40,251 nt of DNA from assembly GCA_945860275.1 (NCBI GenBank), contig CAMAPN010000009.1:1-40251 (forward strand), read 5' to 3'. Positions 25,441 to 33,000 of the stretch are shown one piece after another. The translations under genes were made by a program, and so were the position numbers. Numbering within the stretch: position 1 is the stretch's first letter; every line of letters starts with the position of its first letter. The stretch comes from Bifidobacterium breve. Lineage in GTDB: Bacteria; Actinomycetota; Actinomycetes; Nanopelagicales; Nanopelagicaceae. The notes beneath the pieces are model-generated. The model searched no databases and had not been told where the DNA came from. It was given only the letters and a program-made list of their open reading frames with translations.

Positions 25441-25503
25441 GATTGCAAGCCTCTCACTATCGCCTTTCACCCAGTAGCCTAGGGGTACTTTAGAGGAGGG
25501 GAA

Positions 25504-26886
25504 ATGGCAGATACGCCTTTGGCACAAGCCCTTCGCACCCTTCTTGGTCCAGATCGCGTGCTCGACGACCCCGCCGCGCGCGAGGCATATAGCCGCGATG
25601 CAACGCCCTTATTTAAGGGGTTGCCAGAAGTCATCGTCACACCACATTCCACCGCAGAGGTAAGCGAAGTGGTCAAGTTCGCACGACAATCGAAGACCCC
25701 AATTATTGCTCGTGGCGCTGGCAGTAACTTGTGTGCAGCAACAGTGCCATTGCAAGGTGGCATCGTGTTAAGCATGATGCAAATGAAACAAATCCTTGAA
25801 GTCTCACGGAATGAACTCCTGGCCGTCGTGCAACCAGGTGTCTCGACACAGCAACTAGATGATGCGGTCGCCAAAGAAGGTTTGATGTATGTACCTGATC
25901 CTGGCTCAAAGACTGTTTCGACAATCGGCGGAAATGTTGCCACGAGCGCGGGTGGTTTACGTGGCTTGAAATACGGCACTACAAAGAACTACATCCTGGC
26001 ACTTGAAGCAGTACTAGGAACCGGCGAAATCATCCGAACGGGTGGCCGGTTAGTCAAAGATGTTGCAGGCTATGACATCACGCGATTACTTATTGGCAGC
26101 GAAGGAACGTTGGCGATCTTTACCGAAATCACCACGGTGCTTAGCCCTCGACCAAAAGCGTCGAAGTATGGCGTTGCGTATTTCAATAATCTCGCGGATG
26201 CATCCGTTGCTGTCGACTCGATTGTGGCAAGCGGAATTTTGCCTGCGACCTTGGAATTCCTCGACAACACCTGCATCAAAGCGGTTGAAGATTTCGCACA
26301 TCTTGGCCTCGATAAAGATGCTGGCGCGCTCTTGCTTTTTGGCGATGATGGCAGCGCAGAGAGCGTTGCAAAGGCAGTAACTGAAATGGCTGATATCTCA
26401 GCTTCCGCGCGTGGAGTGCGCGCAGTCACGCTTGCACCAGATGTAGCTGCTGCAGAAGCGCTGCTCTATGCCCGCAGATGCTCACTTCCTGCACTGGCTC
26501 GTCTTGGCTCAATGTCGATTCTTGAAGATATCTCTGTTCCTCGGCCACAAATGAGCAAAGCTGCTGATGCGATAGAACGAATTGGCGAAAAATACTCACT
26601 GTTGATAGGGACCTTTGGCCATGCTGGTGATGGAAACCTTCATCCAACAATAGTCATTAACAAAGATGATGCAGATGAGGTGGCGCGCGCAGAAAAATCC
26701 TTAGCTGACATTTTTAATCTCGCATTAGATCTTGGCGGGACAATTACTGGCGAACACGGCGTCGGCAGCGCAAAGCTCCCCTACTTACGACAGAAACTCG
26801 GGGATGTTTCACTCGCGCTTCATCGCAATATCAAATCTGTATTTGATCCCGATGGAATTCTTAACCCTGGTCGTGTGGGCTCATGA
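25504..26886 (+). CDS. glcD: FAD-linked oxidase, glycolate oxidase subunit GlcD-like
   Basis: A 460-residue flavoprotein of the vanillyl-alcohol-oxidase/GlcD type. The FAD-binding PCMH domain shows ARGAGSNLCAA, PDPGSKTVSTIGGNVATSAGG and GSEGTLA. The C-terminal domain carries FGHAGDGNLHP and GEHGVGSAK. It oxidises a 2-hydroxy acid, glycolate or D-lactate being typical, and passes electrons to the iron-sulfur subunit encoded next (ATGA overlap). GGAGGGGAA precedes the ATG. The second flavin subunit GlcE of E. coli is absent, which is common in actinobacteria. Glycolate is a typical freshwater algal exudate and also a by-product of aldolase cleavage of pentonate-derived keto acids. Confidence 0.9.
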   Translation: MADTPLAQALRTLLGPDRVLDDPAAREAYSRDATPLFKGLPEVIVTPHSTAEVSEVVKFARQSKTPIIARGAGSNLCAATVPLQGGIVLSMMQMKQILEVSRNELLAVVQPGVSTQQLDDAVAKEGLMYVPDPGSKTVSTIGGNVATSAGGLRGLKYGTTKNYILALEAVLGTGEIIRTGGRLVKDVAGYDITRLLIGSEGTLAIFTEITTVLSPRPKASKYGVAYFNNLADASVAVDSIVASGILPATLEFLDNTCIKAVEDFAHLGLDKDAGALLLFGDDGSAESVAKAVTEMADISASARGVRAVTLAPDVAAAEALLYARRCSLPALARLGSMSILEDISVPRPQMSKAADAIERIGEKYSLLIGTFGHAGDGNLHPTIVINKDDADEVARAEKSLADIFNLALDLGGTITGEHGVGSAKLPYLRQKLGDVSLALHRNIKSVFDPDGILNPGRVGS

Positions 26887-27938
26887 ACGAAGATCGCCCA
26901 CTAGGAAAATTCACTCAATCAAAACTAGATCGCTGCATTTCGTGCGGATACTGCTTGCCCGCCTGTCCTACCTACCAATTAACTGGTGAAGAACAATCAT
27001 CTCCTAGAGGTCGCATTACTTTGATGCGAGCTCTCCAAGATGGCCGCTTACCGTTTGCTGATGCTGGCGCACAGGAGCAAGCTTCCTTCTGCCTCGGATG
27101 CCGCGCATGTGAACCGGTCTGTCCAGCAGGTGTGGAGTACGGCGTCCTCCTTGAAGAGTGGCGCGATATCACCTGGCGCGGTCGCAAACGTCCATTGATC
27201 ATTAAGGCTCTCTTCCAGATGGTCAATGCCCCTTGGCGAGTGAACCTGATGAGCGCGCTCTCTCCTATAGCGAGAAATCGACGAGCTTCCACTGATGTAC
27301 ATCTTGCGCTTGGCTGCTTCGAGCGCCGACTTTTTCCAAAGGTGAGTAAGGCGGTTGCGCGACTTGCACCAGAGGTTTCAATCGATCGGTCGCAAGGATG
27401 TTGTGGCGCACTCCATGCGCATAACGGAGACCTCGAAGGCGGCAATGAGCTAGCCAAGCAGCTCGGCGAAAAGCTTCCCGGAACGATTCTCTCCACGGCT
27501 GGTGGCTGTGCAGCGCATCTATCCTCAGTGCTCGGCAAGGATCGAGTCCAAGAATTCTCACAATGGTGGGAGCAATCGCTATCACCGATCATGAAGAACG
27601 GGAAACCGATTCGAGTTGGACTACAAGATTCGTGTCACTTGAGGAACGGAATGGGCGTCTTTAAAGAGCCACGAAAAATTCTCCAACAACTTGGCGAGTA
27701 TGTCGAAGTTCCAAACGCACAGGGATGTTGTGGCGCTGCTGGAAGTTACTCACTTCTACGTTCTCGTGACAGCAAGCGAGTCATCGCTCCTAAAGTTGCA
27801 GCGATTAAGGCACTTGAGCTTGATTTTCTCGTCAGCGTCAACCCTGGATGTACGCGCCAACTTAAGAGCGCGCTCCGTAAAGCACGGATGAAAACTAAAG
27901 TCGTCCATATCGCAGAATTAATAGCGCTTGCTCCATGA
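26883..27938 (+). CDS. glcF: Iron-sulfur oxidoreductase subunit GlcF-like
   Basis: A 351-residue protein with two [4Fe-4S] motifs: Cys18, 21, 24 and 28, then Cys70, 73, 76 and 80. Two CCG domains follow, each with QGCCGA, at about 175 and 285. This is the domain order of glycolate oxidase GlcF and related membrane-associated heterodisulfide-reductase-like subunits. It takes electrons from GlcD and probably passes them to the quinone pool. It overlaps glcD and the next gene by four bases each, so the three genes form one unit. Confidence 0.92.
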   Translation: MNEDRPLGKFTQSKLDRCISCGYCLPACPTYQLTGEEQSSPRGRITLMRALQDGRLPFADAGAQEQASFCLGCRACEPVCPAGVEYGVLLEEWRDITWRGRKRPLIIKALFQMVNAPWRVNLMSALSPIARNRRASTDVHLALGCFERRLFPKVSKAVARLAPEVSIDRSQGCCGALHAHNGDLEGGNELAKQLGEKLPGTILSTAGGCAAHLSSVLGKDRVQEFSQWWEQSLSPIMKNGKPIRVGLQDSCHLRNGMGVFKEPRKILQQLGEYVEVPNAQGCCGAAGSYSLLRSRDSKRVIAPKVAAIKALELDFLVSVNPGCTRQLKSALRKARMKTKVVHIAELIALAP

Positions 27939-28870
27939 GCGAGGTTTTTGCGCAGCGCACCCTCGAGAAATTGCTCGGTAAACATGATTTCACTGTAGAT
28001 CTGCTCTCTGGTGGCGTTTCTTGCGATACCGCTAAAGTCTCTTGGGCAGGCACGAATGGTGCCGTCGTAAAACGTGCATTAGCGCAATTAAGAGTTCCCG
28101 GACAATGGGAAGCTGATGTCGACCGAATTCTCGCTGAGGCAGATGCAATCGAGCTTTTTGGCGCTATTACGCCAGAGAATGTGCCGCGACTAATTTCAAG
28201 AAGCGATGAAGAGCTTGCCATTGCTATCGAATTAGCAGCAGCAGATATGCATGACTGGCGATATTCGATGCTCTCCGGAATTGTGGAGCCAGAAGTTGGC
28301 GCGACATTAGGAAAAGTTCTCGCAACATGGCATACCAAGACGCGGGCACGCGCGTTGCCTACTCGAATTGCCGCAGGGAAGAAGCGATTATTCGATCTGC
28401 GTGCGGGTGCGTTTTACGGTGGCATGGCGCGCACCTGGCCAGAGTTCGCTCCCCTCATTAATGAACTGTCAGCAGAGCTGATGGAATCTCAAGAGTGCGC
28501 AGTACACGGTGACTTCAGTCCTAAAAATGTTCTGCATGGCCCAAGCGGAACGTGGGTCTTGGATTTTGAGGTGACGCATCAAGGCGCTCCAGTCTTTGAT
28601 GTGGCTTACATGTGCGCCCATCTAAATCTCAAGGCAATCGCACTCGTTGCGCACCGTGATTTGGTAGCGCAGACGGTGCAGAACTTTCTCCACTCGTATT
28701 CACTTCACGCAGGCGTGATTCCGCAGAACGTTTCCTCTCATACAGGAACCATCATGGCGGTGCGGGTAGCAGGCATATCACAGGTGAATTACCTGAGCGA
28801 CGACCAGAGAGAGCGCGCTGTGGTGCGCGCCAAGGAGCTACTAAATGGAGCGCCTGTACTTATCCCTTGA
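27935..28870 (+). CDS. Aminoglycoside-phosphotransferase-fold small-molecule kinase
   Basis: A 311-residue protein of the APH/choline-kinase superfamily. It shows Lys46 in a VVKRA strand (candidate ATP lysine), the catalytic loop VHGDFSPKNVL with Asp193 and Asn199, and VLDFE with metal-binding Asp210. It starts in an ATGA overlap with glcF, so it is part of the glycolate-oxidase-like operon. The substrate is probably a metabolite rather than an antibiotic. A sugar, sugar acid or glycerate-like compound would fit, but there is no direct evidence. Its 3' end overlaps the convergent permease gene by 11 bases. Confidence 0.8.
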   Translation: MSEVFAQRTLEKLLGKHDFTVDLLSGGVSCDTAKVSWAGTNGAVVKRALAQLRVPGQWEADVDRILAEADAIELFGAITPENVPRLISRSDEELAIAIELAAADMHDWRYSMLSGIVEPEVGATLGKVLATWHTKTRARALPTRIAAGKKRLFDLRAGAFYGGMARTWPEFAPLINELSAELMESQECAVHGDFSPKNVLHGPSGTWVLDFEVTHQGAPVFDVAYMCAHLNLKAIALVAHRDLVAQTVQNFLHSYSLHAGVIPQNVSSHTGTIMAVRVAGISQVNYLSDDQRERAVVRAKELLNGAPVLIP

Positions 28871-29771
28871 GTGAACCGCTGAGCAATCCGCGCAAGAAGT
28901 AGCGCCCCAAGAAGATATAGACGATTAGGGTTGGCAACGAGACGATTAAGGATGCCGTCATATTCAAGCCATAGAAGACTTGGTTGCTTGAACCAGTGAT
29001 GAAGTTCAGCGCAGTTGTAGCAACCGATAATTTTGGTGATCCACCAGTCAAGAAGATTGCGAAGAGGAAGTCGTTCCACGCCGAGGTGAACTGCCAAATG
29101 AGCACGACCACGAATGCAGGTAATGAAAGCGGCAGAATGATTGAGCGATAGATTCGAATTCGTGAAGCCTTATCAACCAGACCTGCCTCGATTAATTCAT
29201 CTGGAATGCTTGCGTAGTAATTTCTGAATATGAGCGTGCAGATCGGAATTCCATAAATGACGTGCGCCATCACCAGCACATAAATTGTTTTGTTGACCCC
29301 TAGGTTTGTAACAAATTGCACCAGCGGAATCATCACTGCCTGGTAAGGGATAAACATTCCAAAGAGGAAGAGTGTGAAAACCACGTTTGAGCCTGGAAAC
29401 TTCCATTTAGCAAATACGTACCCGTTGATCGACCCGATGATTGCCGAGATGATCGAGGATTGCAGGACGAAAAAGAGCGTACGAAGCATCGATTCACCCA
29501 AGCTAAATGCCGAGAAGTAATCGCCGCCACTCCACGCCGTTGGCCAAGCTGAAAAGTCTAAGCTCTTTGGTAGATCGAAAGCATTCACCAGGTAAACATC
29601 CTTAACGCCTTTGAGTGAATTGACCACCAAAACGTAGATCGGCATCACAATCAGGAACCAGATGAAGGTAAGCGAGGCGTACCGGAAGATCAACCAGAAT
29701 TGTTCTTTTCCGGAGCGTTTTCTCCTATTCGCTAGCGGAGTGATTTTTCTCTCGAGCAATTCGGCGCTCAT
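28860..29771 (-). CDS. Sugar ABC transporter permease, MalG/UgpE type
   Basis: A 303-residue membrane protein with six predicted helices after a basic N-terminus. The EAA loop appears as ELIEAGLVDKASRIRIYR followed by ILPLSLPA near residues 197-220. It overlaps the upstream permease gene by four bases (ATGA) and is the last gene of the second importer operon. No ATPase gene accompanies it. Confidence 0.93.
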   Translation of the reverse strand: MSAELLERKITPLANRRKRSGKEQFWLIFRYASLTFIWFLIVMPIYVLVVNSLKGVKDVYLVNAFDLPKSLDFSAWPTAWSGGDYFSAFSLGESMLRTLFFVLQSSIISAIIGSINGYVFAKWKFPGSNVVFTLFLFGMFIPYQAVMIPLVQFVTNLGVNKTIYVLVMAHVIYGIPICTLIFRNYYASIPDELIEAGLVDKASRIRIYRSIILPLSLPAFVVVLIWQFTSAWNDFLFAIFLTGGSPKLSVATTALNFITGSSNQVFYGLNMTASLIVSLPTLIVYIFLGRYFLRGLLSGSLKG

Positions 29772-30676
29772 CGATTCTCCTCTTCCTGCTTAATAACCCA
29801 ACGTAGGTAAGGAACGATAATCAAGGCAATGAGAAGCAAAAGAACGACTGCAATAGCAGTTCCCTTTGCGTAGTTTCGCTGATCGAATGTGGACTCCCAC
29901 ATGTAGACAGCAACAACTTGGGTGACATAAGACTTTCCATTGATGCCGATGATCAAATCAAAAACCTTCATGGACACGTGGCCCAAAATAATTAAAACAG
30001 TGAAGAGAGTTGGAGTCAGTTGCGGGAAGAGCACGTATCGGTAAATCTTCGATTCGGAAGCGCCATCAACGCGCGCGGCTTCACGTAAATCATCTGGAAT
30101 GCCACGGAATCCAGCGAGAAATAGTGCGAGAACGTAACCTGCCATCTGCCAGATTGCTGGGAGCGCCAACGCATAGGCGGCTCCATTTTCAGATAGATAC
30201 CAAGAGTTCTGTAAGAATCCCAAGCCAGCTTTTTGCAAAAGTAAATTAAGTCCACCAGCATCCGCATCGACATTCGAATTAAGTAGCCAGTTCCACACTG
30301 TTCCCATCGCGATGAAAGAGATTGCTAGCGGATAAAGATAGAAAGAGCGGAAGAACCCCTCGCCTTTGATTCCCTTCTCCAAGAGCAAAGCCATGATGAA
30401 GCCAGCAATTGTTGTGCCAACAATAAAGACGAAAGTGAACTTGAGAAGATTTTCAAACGCATGAGTAAATCGAGAATCTGAGATGAGATTCGAGTAATTC
30501 TGTAAACCTACGAACTTAGGCTCTTTGATGGAGGCGCTAATTCGATCTGTCATCGAAATCCGAACGGTCCACGCAATCATGCCGTAGACGAACACTGCTA
30601 CAGCGGCAATTGACGGCACGACGAGCAAGAAGCCACCTATCCAAGTGGAGAATCGCCTATTCGTCTGGAGCGCCAT
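29768..30676 (-). CDS. Sugar ABC transporter permease, MalF/UgpA type
   Basis: A 302-residue permease with a hydrophobic N-terminal helix and the EAA loop REAARVDGASESKIYRY followed by LFPQLTP near residues 200-225. AGGTGAG lies nine bases before the ATG at 30676. The first bases of that site come from the edge of a seven-copy heptanucleotide repeat, so repeat changes would sit directly against the ribosome site. It pairs with the next permease, and with the lipoprotein binding protein encoded upstream across a strong hairpin. Confidence 0.93.
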   Translation of the reverse strand: MALQTNRRFSTWIGGFLLVVPSIAAVAVFVYGMIAWTVRISMTDRISASIKEPKFVGLQNYSNLISDSRFTHAFENLLKFTFVFIVGTTIAGFIMALLLEKGIKGEGFFRSFYLYPLAISFIAMGTVWNWLLNSNVDADAGGLNLLLQKAGLGFLQNSWYLSENGAAYALALPAIWQMAGYVLALFLAGFRGIPDDLREAARVDGASESKIYRYVLFPQLTPTLFTVLIILGHVSMKVFDLIIGINGKSYVTQVVAVYMWESTFDQRNYAKGTAIAVVLLLLIALIIVPYLRWVIKQEEENR

Positions 30677-30690
30677 CGTTGTTATCTCAC

Positions 30691-30739
30691 CTATTTTCTA
30701 TTTTCTATTTTCTATTTTCTAATTTCTAATTTCTAATTT
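30691..30739. repeat. Seven-copy heptanucleotide tandem repeat in a permease leader
   Basis: On the plus strand four copies of CTATTTT (30691-30718) are followed by three copies of CTAATTT (30719-30739). On the transcribed minus strand this reads as A-rich AAATTAG then AAAATAG units immediately upstream of the permease Shine-Dalgarno. It contains no dyad symmetry and no unique spacers, so it is not CRISPR. It may act as an unstructured ribosome-loading region or a slippage-prone spacer. Confidence 0.9.
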
Positions 30740-30769
30740 CTTTCTCTACTGCAATTGAGGTAATCATGA

Positions 30770-30799
30770 AACTGGTGGGCAGTTGCCTGCCCACCAGTT
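30770..30799 (-). promoter_or_regulatory. Strong intra-operon stem-loop after the binding-protein gene
   Basis: A perfect 13-bp stem (30770-30782 with 30787-30799) closes a 4-base loop. With one bulged A it extends about four pairs further. In the minus-strand transcript it lies between the binding-protein stop and the permease leader. No T-run follows it there, so it is more likely an mRNA-stabilising or attenuating hairpin than a full terminator. It is the counterpart of the hairpin at 5840-5878 in the other importer operon, though the sequences are unrelated. Confidence 0.7.
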
Positions 30800-30825
30800 C
30801 ATTACTGCGTTACGGCTTAAGAGAT

Positions 30826-32136
30826 TTAAGCCTGTCCTGCATCGTATGCAGCTTGGAGATCTGCAGCGAGGCCCTTGTTATCTTTTGCGCCACCGCTGAA
30901 GTACTTACCAACTGCTGCGTTGTATGCAGCCATCAAAGCGTTGTTGCCAGTGACGCCGTGGACAGTTGAACCGACGAGGCGGTCTGTCTTCCACTGCTCC
31001 ATAGCAGCCTTGAGGTAATCGTCATAAAGGGCGGTATCAGCATCGGTACGAGCTGGGATTGAGCCCTTCTTTGGATTGAAGGCATCTTGTCCGGCCTTGG
31101 AGCCAGCAACAGTCAACCAAGCAATTCCTGCATTGCGGTGCTTTGCACCAACAGGAAGTGTGAAGGAATCTGATAGCCACTGGTACACGCCTACAGTTCC
31201 TGGAGCAGGTGCCCAGGTGTAGTCAGTTCCAAGCGTCAAGCCATCAGCTTGCCACTGAGCAGATGCCCAGTCGCCCATGATGAAGAAGCCTGCTTTGCCA
31301 GAGGTTACGAGCTTGCCAGCGTCTGGCCAGTCGAGGTTTCCTGCACCCTTATTTCCATAAGAGAGCGCCTTCTGGAAGTTCTTCAATGCAGCTTCAACTT
31401 CTGGACCAGTCCAGGAAGTATTGCCGTTGAAGAGACCTTCGAATGCATCTGGACCAAGAGTTGCAAGGAGCATCCAGTCAAGGAGGTGAGCAATTGCCCA
31501 GTCACCCTTACCAGCAAGTGCTAGTCCTGGAATTCCAATTTTCTTGAACTTATCGAGAGCTGCGAAGAACTCATCGAGCGTTGCTGGAGCGGCAGTGATG
31601 CCAGCCTTCTCAGCAGTTGCAGGGTTCCACCAAAGTACGTTTGCACGGTGGATGTTCACTGGAACTGAGTAGATCTTTCCATCAACGGTAAGAGTCTTCA
31701 CGAGATCTGCTGGGAAGATTGTGTCCCAACCTTGCTCTTTGTAAAGGAAGGTGAGGTCTTCGAGCTGTCCACCCTTGACGTAACCGTCAAGCTCCATACC
31801 AGCGTGTGCTTGGAATGAGTCTGGTGGATCATTTGCATCGAGGCGGCTCTGAAGAACTGCCTTTGCGTTTACACCGGCGCCACCAGAAATTGCGGCATTG
31901 ATGTACTTAGTATCTGGGTTGTTTGCTGCGAACTCAGCTTCCAAGCCGGCAAGGCCTGCTGCTTCTCCACCTGCAGCCCACCAGGTAAAGATTTCGAGCT
32001 CAGGATCAGCTACTACTTCAGCTGACTCTTCCGATGCGGTCTCTTCTGACGCGCTGTCGCTCGAGGATGAGCAACCTGCTGCGAGAAGTGCGATAGCAAA
32101 TAGACCAGCAACGAATTTATATGTGCCTTTACGCAT
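30826..32136 (-). CDS. Sugar ABC transporter substrate-binding lipoprotein
   Basis: A 436-residue family-1 solute-binding protein. The N-terminus is a lipoprotein signal ending in LLAAGC, with Cys22 as the lipid anchor, followed by a Ser/Glu-rich linker (about 23-45) that tethers the binding domain to the membrane. It resembles glucose/oligosaccharide binders of actinobacteria (FTWWAAGGEAAGL at the mature start), but the ligand is not certain. Its gene is divergent from the RraA-like gene at 32336, and a palindrome and a TTGACA element lie between them. Confidence 0.93.
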   Translation of the reverse strand: MRKGTYKFVAGLFAIALLAAGCSSSSDSASEETASEESAEVVADPELEIFTWWAAGGEAAGLAGLEAEFAANNPDTKYINAAISGGAGVNAKAVLQSRLDANDPPDSFQAHAGMELDGYVKGGQLEDLTFLYKEQGWDTIFPADLVKTLTVDGKIYSVPVNIHRANVLWWNPATAEKAGITAAPATLDEFFAALDKFKKIGIPGLALAGKGDWAIAHLLDWMLLATLGPDAFEGLFNGNTSWTGPEVEAALKNFQKALSYGNKGAGNLDWPDAGKLVTSGKAGFFIMGDWASAQWQADGLTLGTDYTWAPAPGTVGVYQWLSDSFTLPVGAKHRNAGIAWLTVAGSKAGQDAFNPKKGSIPARTDADTALYDDYLKAAMEQWKTDRLVGSTVHGVTGNNALMAAYNAAVGKYFSGGAKDNKGLAADLQAAYDAGQA

Positions 32137-32208
32137 GCATATTCCATTCTCTGCGAGGGTTTGTTGTAGCAGAACTACGTGGCCAAGATTTGTTCATATT
32201 GCGGAACT

Positions 32209-32249
32209 TGTCAATTTTTATGAGGAAAGACACAGGTAAACAATTGTTT
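32209..32249 (-). promoter_or_regulatory. Candidate promoter and palindromic operator of the second importer
   Basis: On the minus strand a perfect -35 hexamer TTGACA occupies 32214-32209, but no good -10 lies 16-18 bases further on. A perfect 12-bp palindrome, AAACAATTGTTT, occupies 32238-32249, about 24 bases upstream of that hexamer and about 87 bases before the divergent plus-strand start at 32336. It could be an operator serving both genes. The rest of the 199-bp gap holds an inverted repeat, ACTCTC (32253-32258) and GAGAGT (32270-32275). Confidence 0.35.
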
Positions 32250-32322
32250 CTGACTCTCGACCTCTTGTTGAGAGTGCTGCTACATAGCGCGCTAGTTGTA
32301 GCGGCTAGAGCCACGCTGCCCC

Positions 32323-32328
32323 TACCCT
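32323..32328 (+). promoter_or_regulatory. Candidate -10 element for a leaderless transcript
   Basis: TACCCT fits TAnnnT and ends seven bases before the ATG at 32336, where no Shine-Dalgarno is found. This spacing would put the transcription start at or next to the A of the ATG. No clear -35 is seen. Confidence 0.3.
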
Positions 32329-32335
32329 TTGGCTC

Positions 32336-32998
32336 ATGACCTCACTATTGCGCCCTGACCTAGATCCGCTCCGCCCGATTTTTAACGCCGCCTTGACCTC
32401 CGATTGCCTTGACCACCTTGGCTTTCGAAACCAAGTGCTGGGCTCGGATATCGCAATGATCTCTGGCGATGGCGTGATGATGGGCTATGCCTTTCCCGTC
32501 AAGCTCGAGCCAGTTGAGGTTGCTCCAGAAATCCCATACGTCGGTTTACTTAAAGCGCTCGATGCAATTGGCAAAGATGATGTCTTCATTAAACCATCTA
32601 GTCGTCGACACACATCTGCGCTCTGGGGCGAATTACTTTCCAATGCCTGCAAATTTAAAGGAGCTGCTGGGGCGCTTACTGATGCTCCTGTGCGCGATGT
32701 TGCACGGACTCGAGCGCTTGGTTTCAAAGTATTTGGAACGGGCACATGGCCAATTGATATCAATAGTCGTTATGAAGTTGTTGCACATAATGTGCCTGGC
32801 GAAATAGATGGAGTAGAGATTAATCCAGGCGATTTAATCGTTGGCGATGTTGATGGTGTTGTTGTCGTTCCCAATCATTTAATTCCACAGGTGATTGCGT
32901 TCGTAGAGGAGAAGAATTCCGGCGAGAATCTCTTTCGCAAAGCGGTAAAGGAAGGAATGTCACCCAGCGAAGCATTTGCAAAATTTGGAGTGCTGTAG
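32336..32998 (+). CDS. RraA/HMG-aldolase-like protein
   Basis: A 220-residue protein of the RraA/4-hydroxy-4-methyl-2-oxoglutarate aldolase family. It shows WGELLSNACK (97-106), GAAGALTDAPVRD with Arg120-Asp121 that bind substrate and metal, and GDLIVGDVDGVVVVP (165-179). Enzymatic members cleave 4-carboxy-4-hydroxy-2-oxo acids or decarboxylate oxaloacetate. RraA proper inhibits RNase E and is shorter (about 160 residues). The catalytic residues and the metabolic context favour an aldolase/lyase. It is two bases from the enolase-paralogue gene, so both products probably act on consecutive intermediates. It is divergent from the second importer. Confidence 0.85.
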   Translation: MTSLLRPDLDPLRPIFNAALTSDCLDHLGFRNQVLGSDIAMISGDGVMMGYAFPVKLEPVEVAPEIPYVGLLKALDAIGKDDVFIKPSSRRHTSALWGELLSNACKFKGAAGALTDAPVRDVARTRALGFKVFGTGTWPIDINSRYEVVAHNVPGEIDGVEINPGDLIVGDVDGVVVVPNHLIPQVIAFVEEKNSGENLFRKAVKEGMSPSEAFAKFGVL

Positions 32999-33000
32999 CG

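Noticed and set aside
24538-25527. Longer lactonase starting at 25527.
   Set aside because: The extra 29 residues overlap the divergent glcD start and do not resemble the family; the ATG at 25440 has a usable ribosome site.
26972-27592. Minus-strand open frame of 206 codons.
   Set aside because: Lies fully inside glcF, whose cysteine motifs are intact; the antisense product has no recognisable domain.
30691-30739. Possible CRISPR or microsatellite-derived mobile element.
   Set aside because: The repeats are contiguous 7-mers with no spacers, no dyad symmetry and no cas gene nearby.
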